From CAVTTH01 sp963737545 (lineage in GTDB: Bacteria > Verrucomicrobiota > Verrucomicrobiia > Chthoniobacterales > UBA10450): a DNA stretch of 64,000 nucleotides. A model generated the notes under the pieces. That model was not told the DNA's origin and made no database searches. It saw only the letters and a program-made list of their open reading frames with translations. Where the stretch lies: NCBI GenBank assembly GCA_963737545.1, contig CAVTTH010000003.1:682001-746000 (forward strand). The letters run 5' to 3'. The position numbers and the translations under genes are program-made. The first letter of the stretch is position 1. Each line of letters starts with the position of its first letter. Below, one piece after another: positions 1-10,395 of the stretch.

Positions 1-2365
1 CGCCAGTGTTGCCGCTGGCAATCGCTGTCGTGTTGCCACCATTGCCAGCATAATACGGATAGCTGGTGGCATAAGAGCTAATTTGCAGGTAACCAGTTTC
101 CCCGGTTCCGGTGGCGGTGCTAATCGCATTTCCGGCGGAACCGATCGACCGCACCCTGACCTGCAAGTCCGCCGGAACTTTGTGCCGAAATGGTTAACGA
201 ATTGTCGCCGGTAGTTGAGCCGGTGAGTGTTGCAGTGGCGTCGCCGCCCGTTCCGCCGTTTGCGCCGCTTGAGCCGCTACCGCCATCACCGCCGGTTGCA
301 CTGCCATACAATTGGACTGATCCGGCGTTGCCACTGGAATTCACGACGGACGTTCGCTGTGCCACCATTGGTCGCGCTGCCTGATGCGTTACTGCGTCCG
401 CCGCCAGTGCCGCCATAGGCAGTTGTGCTGAAAGTGTTAGCGCGGAACTCGTGCTTCCATTTACGGTAAGCGAAGAGGATGCGTTGCCGGCCGTGCCCGG
501 TATGCCGCTGTTACTAGAACCGCCGTTTCCGCCATAAGCACTTTGAGTCAGACTGAGTGCTCCGGTCGTGTTTCCGGAGATTGCATTGGTGAGTGTTTCG
601 CTTGCGCCATTCCCGCCATTGCCAGTGCTCGCACTACCGCCATAGCCACCGTAAACGAATTCCGTATACGGTAACCTGACCGCCATTTGATGATCCGGTG
701 ACGGTGCCAAGACTTGCTATCCCTCCGTTTCCGGCATTGCCGTCATCGTTGCGTGCTACCGCCGCTTCCGGCCAAGCTGGAACCACCCGAGCTGGGCGTT
801 AACGTTGACAGAGCTGTTGTCATTCGCGGTTCCGGTAGCTGAGACAGTAGATGTACCGCCATTGCCCGCGGTACTGCTTGCGGTACCGCCTTGGATGTAA
901 CCGCCGTATCCGCCAGTGCCGATCGAGTACGCGTTCACGGCGTTATTGTCGCCTGAGCTTGTCGCGTCAGCGGTAGCTGACGCAGTGCCGCCATTCGCAC
1001 CGTTCGCGCCGCCATTGCCGGTGCCGCCGTATACCGCCTGTGCTATTGGCATCGGAAGACGCCGCACCAGCAGCGTTCGTAGCACTCGAATTTGAGGTGG
1101 CTGTTCCTCCAGTCGCCGCCGTGCCAGCGGCGTTATTACGCCCGCCGCCATTTCCGCCAGTGGCAACTGTCGAGACGGAATTGTATGGATTGCTGGCACT
1201 GTTGCTCAGCGACGAACTGGCGTTGCCAGCGGTTCCCGGAATCCCGCCGTCTCCGCCGTTTCCGCCGATGACGAATTGAATCAATCCGAGTTGTCCGGTC
1301 GTGCTGCCGCTGATGGCGTTGGTGAGAGTTTCGCTCATGCCATTACCGCCACTGCCAAGTCCGTAGGCGTTTCCGCCGTTGCCGCCGCGCACGTGTCCGA
1401 GCACGCTAGCAGAGTTGCCATTAGAGGAACCGGTCACGGTACCGAGGTTTGCAACACCGCCGTTTCCTGCATTGCCATCGCCACTCAAGACGTCGCCGCC
1501 GTAGCCGCCACTTAACTGTACGCGTTCGCACTTGCGATTGAATTGCCGCTCGCATTAGCGACCGATGACATGGTCGCGTTACCGCCGTTTCCGGCAGTGT
1601 CACCAGCCACGGAATTCGAAATCGATCCTCCGGAACGCCGGATGATTCTCCAAACATGCCACCGCTGTGGAGATTCGAGTAGGTAAGGAAGCCATCCCCG
1701 GTGGTGGAAGCGCTGGCTGAGCCCACGAAGTATGCCAACCGTTCCCGCCATTCCCGCCGTTAGTCGCGTACCCGCCGGTCCCGGCATATCCGCCGGCTTC
1801 CGCATCCGCCGACCCGGAGTCACTGCTGTTATTAGCGGTCGCCATGGCAGCTCCACCGTTACCACCCATTGCCCACCAACTCCTCCGCTGCCGGGCGTGC
1901 CGCCGTTCCCGCCGGTTCCGCCCTGGGCGCCATTGAAGGAACTGACATCTGCAACGGATGGATCGGTGTTTCCCCCGGACGCGGTCGCTGTTCCGCCTGC
2001 GCCGCCATTGCCGCCGTTCGCGCCGGAAGTATTTCCGTTTCCGCCAGCGCCGCCCTGTCCGCCGGTGGCTCCTGCTTGGTTGTAGGCATCGACGCTCGTC
2101 GCATCGGCATTGGCCGCACCGCCATCGCCGCCATTTGTTCCGGGTTCCCATCGGTACCGTTCGCGCCGTCAGCGCCGGTGTCCGTTACTGTCACATCCGG
2201 CGTAGGCGGGCGAAGTGCTGTCGCATTTTCGCGGGGCGAGTTCGCAGCGCGGCTTTTCTGCGCCGTGTCCTGGCCCCAGACTGAGAGAGCGAGGAGGCAA
2301 ATAGAGGCAGCGAAAACAGCCGTGCGGATCGACGTGGAATTATGCTGAGGTTGGTGGGTTTTCAT
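1..2365 (-). pseudogene. Secreted glycine-rich GGX-repeat protein, frameshifted and cut by window start
   Basis: It starts at 2365 with a signal peptide (MKTHQPQ..., hydrophobic stretch CLLALSVWG). A GTDG stretch follows, then very long runs of GGNGG/GGxGG triplets mixed with Ser/Thr/Ala/Asn. The coherent reading jumps between all three minus frames at least seven times (for example near 2150, 1870, 1738, 1620, 1490, 1040 and 700). It is therefore either a decayed gene or a poorly sequenced repetitive one. A block containing ETLTNAISG, GIPGTAGNASSSL and NLGTVTGSSNG recurs about 733 bp apart, a higher-order repeat. The composition recalls PE_PGRS or polyproline-II GGX-bundle proteins, but no catalytic domain is visible. 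The 3' end lies outside the window. Function is unknown; a surface or matrix role is inferred. Confidence 0.6.
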
Positions 2366-2463
2366 TTTTGTTTTACTGGTTAGGCAACAATTGGTTGCCT
2401 GGGATGGGTGTCCCCGCGCGGCAAACGAATTGCCCCACGACGAATAACTGCGGTTGAGATTTT

Positions 2464-4899
2464 TCAGCGGAAACGAACATGAGTTTTCTTTGCGTCGGAT
2501 TTCTTCGCCGCGATTTCGACCGGCGGCAGCGATGTCCCGGCCAATGCTTTCACCTGCGCTACGTCGCCGGCGGTGATAGTGCCGCTGCCGTTGACGTCGT
2601 TTCGAAAATTAGACGCCGTCACCGCTTGTCCGGCCTGCCCCTTGGTCTGAGCGACGTCGGAGGCGCTGACGGTTCCGTTTCCGTTCGTGTCACCGACGAG
2701 GACGGCCATCGGAATAACGAGATCGCCATTGATGTCTCCGGAGCTGACGCCAAAGAGGGTAAGCTCAAGTCGCTGGGCGTTCGTTACGCCGGTGAGATTT
2801 GCTGTTATCTGAAGGCCGGAAGCGCTTGCGCTCGCGACGGATCCGGTGCCGGAAGTAATCGAGGCACTAGTGAATGTGACCGGATTGGCAAATCTGACGA
2901 CAATCTGATAATCATCGGTCGGTCCGCCGCTCCGGCATTCGACCGCAGGGGTTCGGTGAGTGGAAGGAAAATGTCCATGTCACCGGCTCCGCCCTGTGTT
3001 TTCCGCGAGGTTGCGACTGGCAGAACAGCCGATACCTGTTCCATGCCGCCGAACTGTGGTAGTTCGTTAGGCGCGCCGCTGCCCGGCGCGCCATAAACTC
3101 CGGGAGGCTGCACTATGCCATCGACGATGAGGGTGCCGAAAGCGCCGAGCGTCCCGGTGAAATTGAGATTCACCAGCGAGTCGGTAACCACGCTTAACGC
3201 GGCTGTGTTGCCGAAGTAGGTATTATTTGTTCCATCCTGAAGCGTTAACGTCGCTCCAGAAGTCGTTAGGCTGACATCGCCTCCGCCCAATGCACCATCG
3301 TGCGCCGCAACCAGGGTGCCGCCATCGACAATAGTTCCTCCCGTGTAGCTGTTTTCGCTGTCGAGAGTGAGCGTACCGGTTCCGATTTTTCTGATGGAAC
3401 CGCCACTCTCGCCGCTGTCCCCGGCATCCTGGATGGTGCCGGAGAAAATCGTATCGAGCGGCGCGCTGACTTCTTCCGGATCGGCGGCGTCCTCGGCTCC
3501 GATGATAAGCTGGCGGCCACCGAGAGAGACGATCCCGGTGCCCTCCAACGAACCAATCGTTAGGCCAGGCGCATTGTGATCGCTGATGTCCATGAAGCCG
3601 TTGCCGAAAACCTGGATATGCGATGTGCCGCCAGTGGAATCGTCGAGGAAATAGACGTAACCGCCACCGCCGCCCGAGGCCGTCGCGCCGTTGAGCGTTA
3701 TCGTCGCATTGCCCGCGGTGGCCGTGTCGAAGAAATCAATTTCGCCGCCCAATGCACCAATCATGGTGCCGCCCATGCTGATGATGCTGGCGTCGCCGGC
3801 ACTGGAGCTGTATTGGAATTGGGTCAGGCCGCCGTAAGCGCCGGAAACCGCCACCGATTCGTTGGTGATCGTGCTGTTGGCCGCGGTTGAATCGCCGGTG
3901 AAGAGGGTGAAACTTCCGTAGGTCAGTCCCGAATTGCCGCCGTTATTTGCGAACGTGCCGGCGCCTGCGCTGGACGTATCATTGAAGCGTACGCTGCCGC
4001 CGTAAGCGCCGTTATTCGTCCCGGCATTATTGATAAAGGTCCCACTCCCTGCGCTGGCGCTGTTGTTAAACGATGTCCTCCCGCCTGTACACCTGAACGA
4101 TGTTGTTTCCGTTGTTGATGAAGGTTCCCTGGCCCGCGCTCGAGTTGTTGTAGAAATTGGTAAACCCCCGGGCCGCTTCGTTGATCCCGCCGTTGTTGGT
4201 GAAAAAGCCGTGATCAGCCGTCGCACTGGAGAAAAAATCCGTCTCGCCTCCGGTCGCGCCCGTCACGGCCGCGCCGGAATTGTTTACGGTGGCGTGATCG
4301 GCGCTGGCATTATCATAGAATCCAACAAAGCCGCCGAATGCGCCGCTCACCATTCCGCCCGAAGTTGAAAAAAGACCATGATCGGCGGTGGAATTCTGGA
4401 TGAACTGGACGCCGCCGCCGAAGCCATTGACTACCGAACTGCCAATGCCGGAAAAGGAAGTTAAGCTTCCGGCGCTCGCAGAGTTTGCGAACAAAATATC
4501 GCCGGTATACCCACCTGCGATGAAGGTTTGGGTTATCCCGGAGTTATTCGTAATGCCTGGTCCGGAAATTGTCAGGGATACCGGCGGGCTTATCGTGAGA
4601 TTGAAAGCGCTCGCGCCGGGGCTGTAGTTGATTGCACTCGTCGTGATGTTTGCTGAGAAGCTGAGCGCCGTTTGGTTGCTCGTTCCAAAAGTAGCGATAT
4701 CGCCAGAACCATTGGGCGGACCGCCCGCAGTCCAGTTGGCTGCGGTATTCCAATCTCCATTAACTGGGCTGGCCACCCAGGTCGCGCTGGCTGCGTAGCT
4801 TGTCTTGGCGAGCAAGAGGAATATCGCCGCGGGTAGGATAATCGCGGCGACCGCTATTGTTTTGATTCTTTCGCTTAAAGTTTCAACTTGTGTCTTCAT
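2464..4899 (-). CDS. Secreted beta-strand-repeat protein with C-terminal dockerin (two frameshifts)
   Basis: The start at 4899 gives a signal peptide (ILPAAIFLLLAKTSYAAS). Next comes a TWVASPVNGDWNTAANWT segment typical of autotransporter-associated beta-strand proteins. Many repeats of about 40 residues follow, of the form SAGxGTFINNG...GAYGGxxxF. A GTGTLTLDSENSYTGGT repeat and a C-terminal module (SRKTQGG...FLPLTEP...VECRSGG) come next. The last part is a dockerin-like pair of Ca-binding loops (GDTNGNGTVSASDV and NDVNGSGTITAGDV). The reading frame changes near 4100 and reverts near 2944, so the signal peptide and dockerin share one frame and the middle uses another. The protein is probably exported; its ligand is unknown. 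The same C-terminal module ends the kelch protein at 27734-29956. Confidence 0.75.
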
Positions 4900-5272
4900 C
4901 ACTAATCCAATCCGGGAATTGGCGGACGAAGTTCGCGAAAATCTGATCGTGCTAAAAAAATTCCGGATCGGCCGCGGCCGACCCGGTGAAACCCGACTAT
5001 CCGAATTCGGTTCACAATTTTTCAAAATTTTTGCAAACTTCGCCGGGCAAATCCCGGAGAAGAATGGTGAAATCCATCTCAACGGATCAGCCGGTCGCGG
5101 AGAAACCGAGATGGCTGCAAATGAAGCGGATAGAAGAAATCGAAACCCGAAACTTTTGGATCGAGATGGAAACCAAGAACCAATAATCCGAACTCGAACA
5201 CGGAAACAGTGAGATGCGTTTCCTCTGATTAAGCTTGTCTAAACGATGCTTTTTCTAGAATGATAGGCGGCG
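4900..5272. other. Intergenic region between divergent genes
   Basis: About 370 bp separates the divergent beta-strand-repeat protein and the sigma factor remnant. It is more AT-rich than its surroundings, with tracts such as caatttttcaaaatttttg near 5010-5035. No ORF with recognisable coding sense, no tRNA and no repeat copy was seen. It presumably holds the two divergent promoters, but no convincing -35/-10 pair could be fixed. Confidence 0.5.
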
Positions 5273-6050
5273 ATGATAGCGGATGCTGCAATTGGGTGCG
5301 GGCAAAGTCCAGATCGGTTTGCGACGACGTGTTGGAGCGTGGTTCTTTCCTGCGCCGATTCCGGCACGGAGGAGGAGAAGGCACGTGTTGCGTTGGCCGA
5401 GCTTTGCCGGATTTATTGGCGGCCGATTTTCGCCTTTCTGTGCCGGCGCGGTCATCAGACCGAACGATGCACAGGATCTGACGCAGGATTTTTTTCTCAT
5501 GGTGCTTGAACGGTCATCTGCTTAAACGAGCGGATCCAGAGCGCGGCCGTTTCCGTTCGCTTCTGCTGAAGGCGTTGCAAAATTTCCTGGTCGACAGCTC
5601 GGAGAGAAAACGGGCGCAGAAACGCGGCGGCGAAATTCGAGTTTGTTTCATGGGACGATTGGATGGCGGAAGCGCCGTCGCGTTTGTCGATCCCGTTCCA
5701 GCAACTCGATCACTGGCCGCCGGAACGGATTTACGATGTGCGCTGGGCCGCGACCGTGGTGGAACGCGCTCTGCGACGGTTGGGTGAAGAATGCGAGGCG
5801 CGGGGCCGCCGCCGCGTGTTTGATGTGCTCAGCGGCACACTCGCGGCCGAACGCGAGGATGTCTCTTACGGGGAACTTTCGAAGAGACTGGGGGTTCCCG
5901 AAACGGCGGTGAAACGACTGCTTTATCAGTTACGCAACGCTACCGCTTGATGCTTCGGGAAGAAGTCGCGCAAACGGTCGAAGAAACCGGAGGACGTCGA
6001 TGAAGAGCTTCGTTATCTGTGCGCCGCGCTGGCTACCGCCTGTAGAAACA
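5273..6050 (+). pseudogene. ECF-type RNA polymerase sigma factor, kinase-associated, multiply frameshifted
   Basis: The segments match a sigma-70/ECF family that is often next to Ser/Thr kinases. The order is: DRFATTCWSVVL start, ALAELCRIYWRPIFAFLCRR, QDLTQDFFLMVLERS (region 2), RADPERGRFRSLLLKALQNF, then VSYGELSKRLGVPETAVKRL (region 4 helix-turn-helix), and a tail LREEVAQT...DEELRYLCAAL. These lie in at least four successive frame states, with changes near 5470, 5515, 5650 and 5940. As written, no full protein can be made. The kinase gene follows about 55 bp downstream, which suggests a former or real sigma-kinase operon. It is either decayed or affected by base-calling errors; the 3' end is approximate. 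Confidence 0.65.
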
Positions 6051-6104
6051 TTTTGACTTGGACTAACTCCGCTGCGTTGAATAATCAACGGCGTCTCCGA
6101 TTCG

Positions 6105-8902
6105 GTGGCAGACGTGCAGAGTGAACTGGCTGCGTGCACGAAGTGTGGATCGGCATCGCGGGTCGGGAGGGGTTTGTGTGTAAGCTGTTTGCGCGGCGCG
6201 CCTTGGCACGATGAAAGCGAGAGCACGAAACGTTCGAGGCAGTGCTGGAGGAGATTGAGGTGCGCGATGCCGATTGGCGGCTGGGCAATTATCAGATTCT
6301 GGAGGAAATTGGCCGCGGCGGCATGGGGGTGATTTATCGCGCGCGGCAACGCCATTCCCGCCGGATCGTTGCAGTGAAACGGGTCCTGGGTTATCACGCT
6401 GATTCCCGCGAGACGCTGGCGCGTTTCCGCCGCGAAGCGGAAGCGGCGGCGAGCCTCGATCATCCGAACATTCTGCCGATCTACGAAGTGAGCGAGAGCG
6501 AAGATGGTCTTCCGTTTTTCAGCATGAAATTCGCGCCGGGCGGCAGTCTGGCAGGAGGCGGGCCCGCGCATTGAGAGAGCGAACCGCGCCAGTGCGTGGC
6601 GCTGGTCGCCAAGGTCGCGCGGGCGGTTCAATACGCGCATGGCAAAGGGATTCTCCATCGCGACCTCAAACCAGGCAACATCCTGCTCGATGGCCGCGGC
6701 GAACCGCTGGTGAGCGACTTCGGTCTGGCCAAATGGCTCGACGCCACGAGCGATCTCACGCGGACGCTGACGATTTTCGGCACGCCCGGCTACATCGCGC
6801 CTGAACAGGCGAGAGGCATACGCGCACCGCTCACACCGGCAGCCGATGTTTATAGTCTCGGCGCGATTCTGTTCGATCTGTTTACGGGGCGGCCGCCGTT
6901 TATTGGCGAGCACGCGCTGGCGGTCATTCAGCAAGCATCCGAAAAGCCGCACCGAAACTGCGCTCGCTTGCGCCAGCGGTGGATCGTGATCTGGAAACGA
7001 TTTGTGGCAATGTTTGGAGCGCGAGCCGCAGGCGCGTTATCGCTCGGCCGACGATCTGGCCGAAGATTTAGAACGCTGGCTGGAAGGACGGCCGATCGTC
7101 GCGCGTCCAGTGTCGCTGCCGGTGCGCATATGGCGTTGGTCGAAGCGGAACCCGAAACTTGCCGCGGCCACACTCGCAGCGCTTGCTTCTGCGATCACGG
7201 CTATCTTTTTATCTTCTCCCGCGAGACTTCGCCGCCCTCGAATAAAAGCATCGCGGTGCTGCCTTTCGAAAACTTAGGCGAGAAGGAGAACGTTTACTTC
7301 ACGCAAGGAATCCAGGACGAGATTCAAACCAATTTGGCCAGGATTGCGGATTTAAATGTGATCGGCCCGACGTCGGTGATGCAGTACCAGCCTGGACCGT
7401 CGCGCGACGTGCGCGCGATCGGCCAGGCACTCGGAGTTGCTTATCTGCTTGAGGGCGGTGTGCGAGGTGTCGCCGGCAAAATGCAGATCCATGCTCAGCT
7501 GATCGATACTCGCAACGGCGCCTGCGTCTGGACGAAGAAATACGATGGCAATTCAGCCGACGTTTTCGCCATTCAAAGCGAAATCACCAAGACAATTGCG
7601 GCGCAGCTCCACGCTACGATTGCGCCTAACGAGAAGAGAATGATCGAGCAGCCGCTAACAAGAGACCTGACCGCCTTCGATCTTTACGCACAGGCAAAAC
7701 TGCTCGTGCTCAAGGTCGGTTTCGCGGCGACCACCGCGGCCAACCTGATGCAGGCGGTTGACCTGCTCAATCAGGCCGTGGAGCGCGATCCAGAGTTTCT
7801 CCTAGCCTACTGCCAACTCGCTTCCGTGCACGACTATCTTTATTTCCTCGGCCACGATCGTGCGCCGGCCCGCCTCGCTTTGGCCGACACAGCGTTGAAG
7901 ACCGCGCTGCGTCTGAAACCAGATTCCGGAGAAGCGCACCTCGCTCAGGCGCGCCATCTTTATTACGGCTATCTCAAGTATTCTGAAGCGCGGGCCGAGA
8001 TTGCTCTGGCGCAACGCACGCTCCCAAACGATCCGCTTATTTTCCAGCTCATCGCCTTTATTGATCGCCGCGAGGACCATTGGGAAGAAGCCGAGCGAAA
8101 CTTGAAGCGCGCTCTCGAACTCGACCCGCGGAACTTTTTTCTGCTTCAGCAACTCTCGCTTCTCTATGAAAAAAAACGCCGCTATCCCGAGATCGCTGCG
8201 ATTCTAGATCGCGCTCTCGCGATCATCCCGGGAGACGTTGACACGCGGTTGGGGCGCGCCTTCGTCGAGCTAAGTTGGCACGCGGACACGCAACCATTGT
8301 TTGCCACGATCCAATCAATCCTTTCCGAAAAACCTGATGCCGCGGCGCAGATCGCTGACAGTTGGTTCATGCTCGCGCTTTGCGAGCGCGATGCCGCTGC
8401 GGCGGAACGTGCTTTGGCCGCTCTCGGGAAGAACAGCTTTGCGTCGGACGCGATCATACTGAATCGCACGTTTGGTGACGGTCTTGTCGCGCGAATGACG
8501 CACAACGAAGCGAAAGCTCGCGCCGCCTTTGCCGCTGCGCGCGCGGAGCAAGAGAAGATTGTTCGAGAACAGCCAGATTATGGACCCGTACTTTGCATCC
8601 TCGGTCTCATCGATGCTGCGCTAGGTCGAAAGGAAGATGCACTGCGCGAAGGCCGGCGCGCGATGGAATTGTTGCCGGTCACGAAGGACGCAATTAACGG
8701 CGGTCACATCAAAGAGTTCTTCGCTATTACTTGCGCATGGGCCGGCGAAACGGACCTCGCCATCGAACAACTAAGGGTGATAATGCCGTCGACCGGTCAC
8801 ATTACCTACGGCTACCTGAAGCTGCACCCCTTCTGGGATCCCCTGCGCGGCGATCCGCGTTTCGAAAAAATCGTCGTGTCTCTCGCGCCAAAGGAATTGT
8901 AG
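6105..8902 (+). CDS. Ser/Thr protein kinase with TolB-like domain and TPR repeats (frames disrupted)
   Basis: A GTG start at 6105 opens a Cys-rich zinc-ribbon-like N-terminus (ACTKCGSASRVGRGLCVSC). The Hanks-type kinase domain follows: glycine loop IGRGGMGVIYRA, VAVKR lysine, catalytic loop HRDLKPGNILL, DFGLA, and GTPGYIAPEQA. A basic membrane-proximal stretch (RIWRWSKRNPKLAAATLAALAS) comes next, then a TolB/FlgO-like domain (SIAVLPFENLG) and TPR repeats to the end. The frame changes near 6235. An in-frame TGA lies at 6572-6574. A compensating frame pair at about 6945 and 7215 leaves roughly 270 nt read out of frame inside the long ORF 6596-8902. It probably senses or transduces a signal with the adjacent sigma factor. 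Domain identity is certain; integrity is not. Confidence 0.8.
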
Positions 8903-8921
8903 TAACCGCGCGGGCCCGACT

Positions 8922-8990
8922 TCATTCCTTCACTTTGTATCGCAGCTGACGTGAGAGCAGCCAGCGGACGCCGAACATGTCGATCGTGAT
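8922..8990 (-). pseudogene. Remnant of a GT2 glycosyltransferase C-terminus
   Basis: The minus strand reads DMFGVRWLLSRQLRYKVK and stops at 8922-8924. The intact glycosyltransferase at 9664-10395 ends DMFGVRWLLSRQLNYRLRDQ. The nucleotide match over about 50 bp is roughly 70 percent, so this is an old or divergent copy. Nothing upstream of DMFG matches. The vapBC pair lies between remnant and intact gene, which looks like insertion beside, or replacement of, a paralogous glycosyltransferase. Confidence 0.6.
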
Positions 8991-8997
8991 GATTCAA

Positions 8998-9368
8998 CTA
9001 CAGCGTCATGAGAAAGTTGAAGTTGTGCATCGGTGAATTCGAGTTTCACCTTGTAGTGCAAAGCGCAGGCTGCGATGAGGACGTCACTCGTCGGGGCGGT
9101 TTTGCCCGAACTGTCTGCACCGGCTGGCAATCGCCCAAGCCTAATCCCAAACTTCACCTGTGATGTCCAGACTGGGCAACCAAAGCTCGTGCTAACGCAA
9201 TGCTTTTCGATCAAGCTCACTTCCGACACCGTTCCAGAGCTCCAGGCGAATGAGCGGGCACCAGGCCGCTTCCGCCCGGTGCAACAATTTCACGACCCGG
9301 TCGCGAACCTGTGGGTCTCCGCGATGCCGGAAATAGTGCACCCAACAGGATGAATCGATCAACACCAT
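8998..9368 (-). pseudogene. PIN-domain toxin (VapC-like), frameshifted
   Basis: The ATG at 9368 lies 6 bp after the antitoxin stop. The first frame reads MVLIDSSCWVHYFRHRGDP and VVKLLHRAEAAWCPLIRLEL, the N-terminal PIN strand with its acidic residue. After a shift near 9230 comes the conserved second half, APTSDVLIAACALHYKVKLE, with the acidic SD before LIAACA. A further shift restores a short end, HNFNFLMTL, stopping at 8998-9000. VapC toxins are Mg-dependent RNases of about 125-140 residues, and this span fits that size. As written it is inactive, although one-base sequencing errors could explain it. Its partner is the VapB-like gene just upstream. Confidence 0.65.
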
Positions 9369-9374
9369 CCCGCA

Positions 9375-9578
9375 TCAGCCCGCCCGACGCATCTTCATCA
9401 GTTCATCAAGCGTCATAAAGGTTTTTGATTTTCCAGCATGTTTGCTGAGCGCGATAATGCGTTGTCGTTGATTATATTCTCTCACGGCGGTGATGATGGC
9501 GTCCTTTTTAGTCTTCGCTTTAGTAAAGCGGAGCACATCTTTTAGCTCTCGTTCGGGAATATCCAAACTGGTTTTCAT
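9375..9578 (-). CDS. VapB-type antitoxin
   Basis: This 67-residue protein begins MKTSLDIPERELKDVLRFTKAK. It resembles the short ribbon-helix-helix VapB antitoxins (DUF2191 type): a beta-strand with a Thr/Ser pattern, then TKKDAIITAVREYNQRQR, with a basic tail. It would bind its own promoter and neutralise the PIN toxin encoded 6 bp downstream. That order and spacing are usual for type II toxin-antitoxin operons. The toxin reading is broken, so the antitoxin may be an orphan. A short AT-rich stretch with direct GATCTAATTAGATTC-like symmetry at about 9588-9605 could be its operator; this was judged by eye only. Confidence 0.75.
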   Translation of the reverse strand: MKTSLDIPERELKDVLRFTKAKTKKDAIITAVREYNQRQRIIALSKHAGKSKTFMTLDELMKMRRAG

Positions 9579-9663
9579 GAATCTAATAGCGATCTAATTA
9601 GATTCTGAATCAAGGTTTGAAGGATTCCACCTGGAGGGAACGACGACTTCGGAAATTCCTCTC

Positions 9664-10395
9664 TTACTGGTCGCGCAACCTATAATTTAGTTGGCGCGAG
9701 AGGAGCCAACGAACGCCAAACATGTCTGCCGTGGCGCGAATAGCGCGGTTCCCGAGACCGTATTTGCTCTTCCCAAATCTTCGCGGGCGATGATTTACCG
9801 GAATCTCGACCAGGCTGTAACCGGCTCCCTTCACCAGCGCGGGAATGAAACGGTGCATACCCTTGAATGGGACGAGCGCGGAAATGCATTCGCGCCGCAT
9901 GGCTTTGAGCGTGCAACCGGTATCGCGCACGCCATCCCTGGTGAAGCGACCCCGAACCGCGTTTGCGATGCGACTCGTTAGGCGTTTAACCGCCGTGTCT
10001 TTTCGCTCTTCGCGATATCCGCAAACGAGATCGGCGCCGTCTTTGACTGCCGCAAGCAGGCGCGGGATGTCGGCGGGATCATTCTGCAGATCGCCATCGA
10101 TCAGGACTGCAACGCTACCCCGAGCCGCTTGCAATCCCGCATACATGGCCGCGCTCTGCCCGGCGTTCCGGACAAACCGGAGGAGGCGCACCTGTGGCGA
10201 ACTGCTGATTCGTTCGACCGTTCGATCGATCGAGCCATCGTCGACAAAAATGATTTCGAAATCCAGGCCGGCCAATGCCGCCATGAGCTCATTCTGCAGA
10301 AGCGGCACGTTTTCCTCTTCGTTAAAGAGCGGAACGACCACGGAGATGGCGGAGGCAGGACCGTTCATAGCGGGAGTGTCCGATAAATTCGGCAA
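9664..10395 (-). CDS. GT2 glycosyltransferase, polyprenyl-phosphate (DPM1-like) type
   Basis: A 243-residue GT-A fold protein. Near the N-terminus it has SVVVPLFNEEENVP, then FEIIFVDDGSIDRT and AVLIDGDLQNDPADIP, the nucleotide-sugar and metal sites. The C-terminus carries NHRPRRFGKSKYGLGNRAIR, typical of dolichol- or undecaprenyl-phosphate mannosyl/glucosyltransferases. No C-terminal membrane segments are present. It probably loads a sugar on undecaprenyl phosphate in the cytoplasm for the GT39 enzyme next to it. Its start overlaps the end of that upstream gene by 31 bp, indicating one operon. The sugar cannot be told from sequence. Confidence 0.85.
   Translation of the reverse strand: MPNLSDTPAMNGPASAISVVVPLFNEEENVPLLQNELMAALAGLDFEIIFVDDGSIDRTVERISSSPQVRLLRFVRNAGQSAAMYAGLQAARGSVAVLIDGDLQNDPADIPRLLAAVKDGADLVCGYREERKDTAVKRLTSRIANAVRGRFTRDGVRDTGCTLKAMRRECISALVPFKGMHRFIPALVKGAGYSLVEIPVNHRPRRFGKSKYGLGNRAIRATADMFGVRWLLSRQLNYRLRDQ

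Noticed and set aside
1..2365. Several overlapping ORFs on both strands read as separate proteins
   Set aside because: Only the minus-strand GG-rich pieces in alternating frames form a continuous theme. Plus-strand ORFs (for example 1732-2085) are Pro-rich shadows of GGC/CCG repeats.
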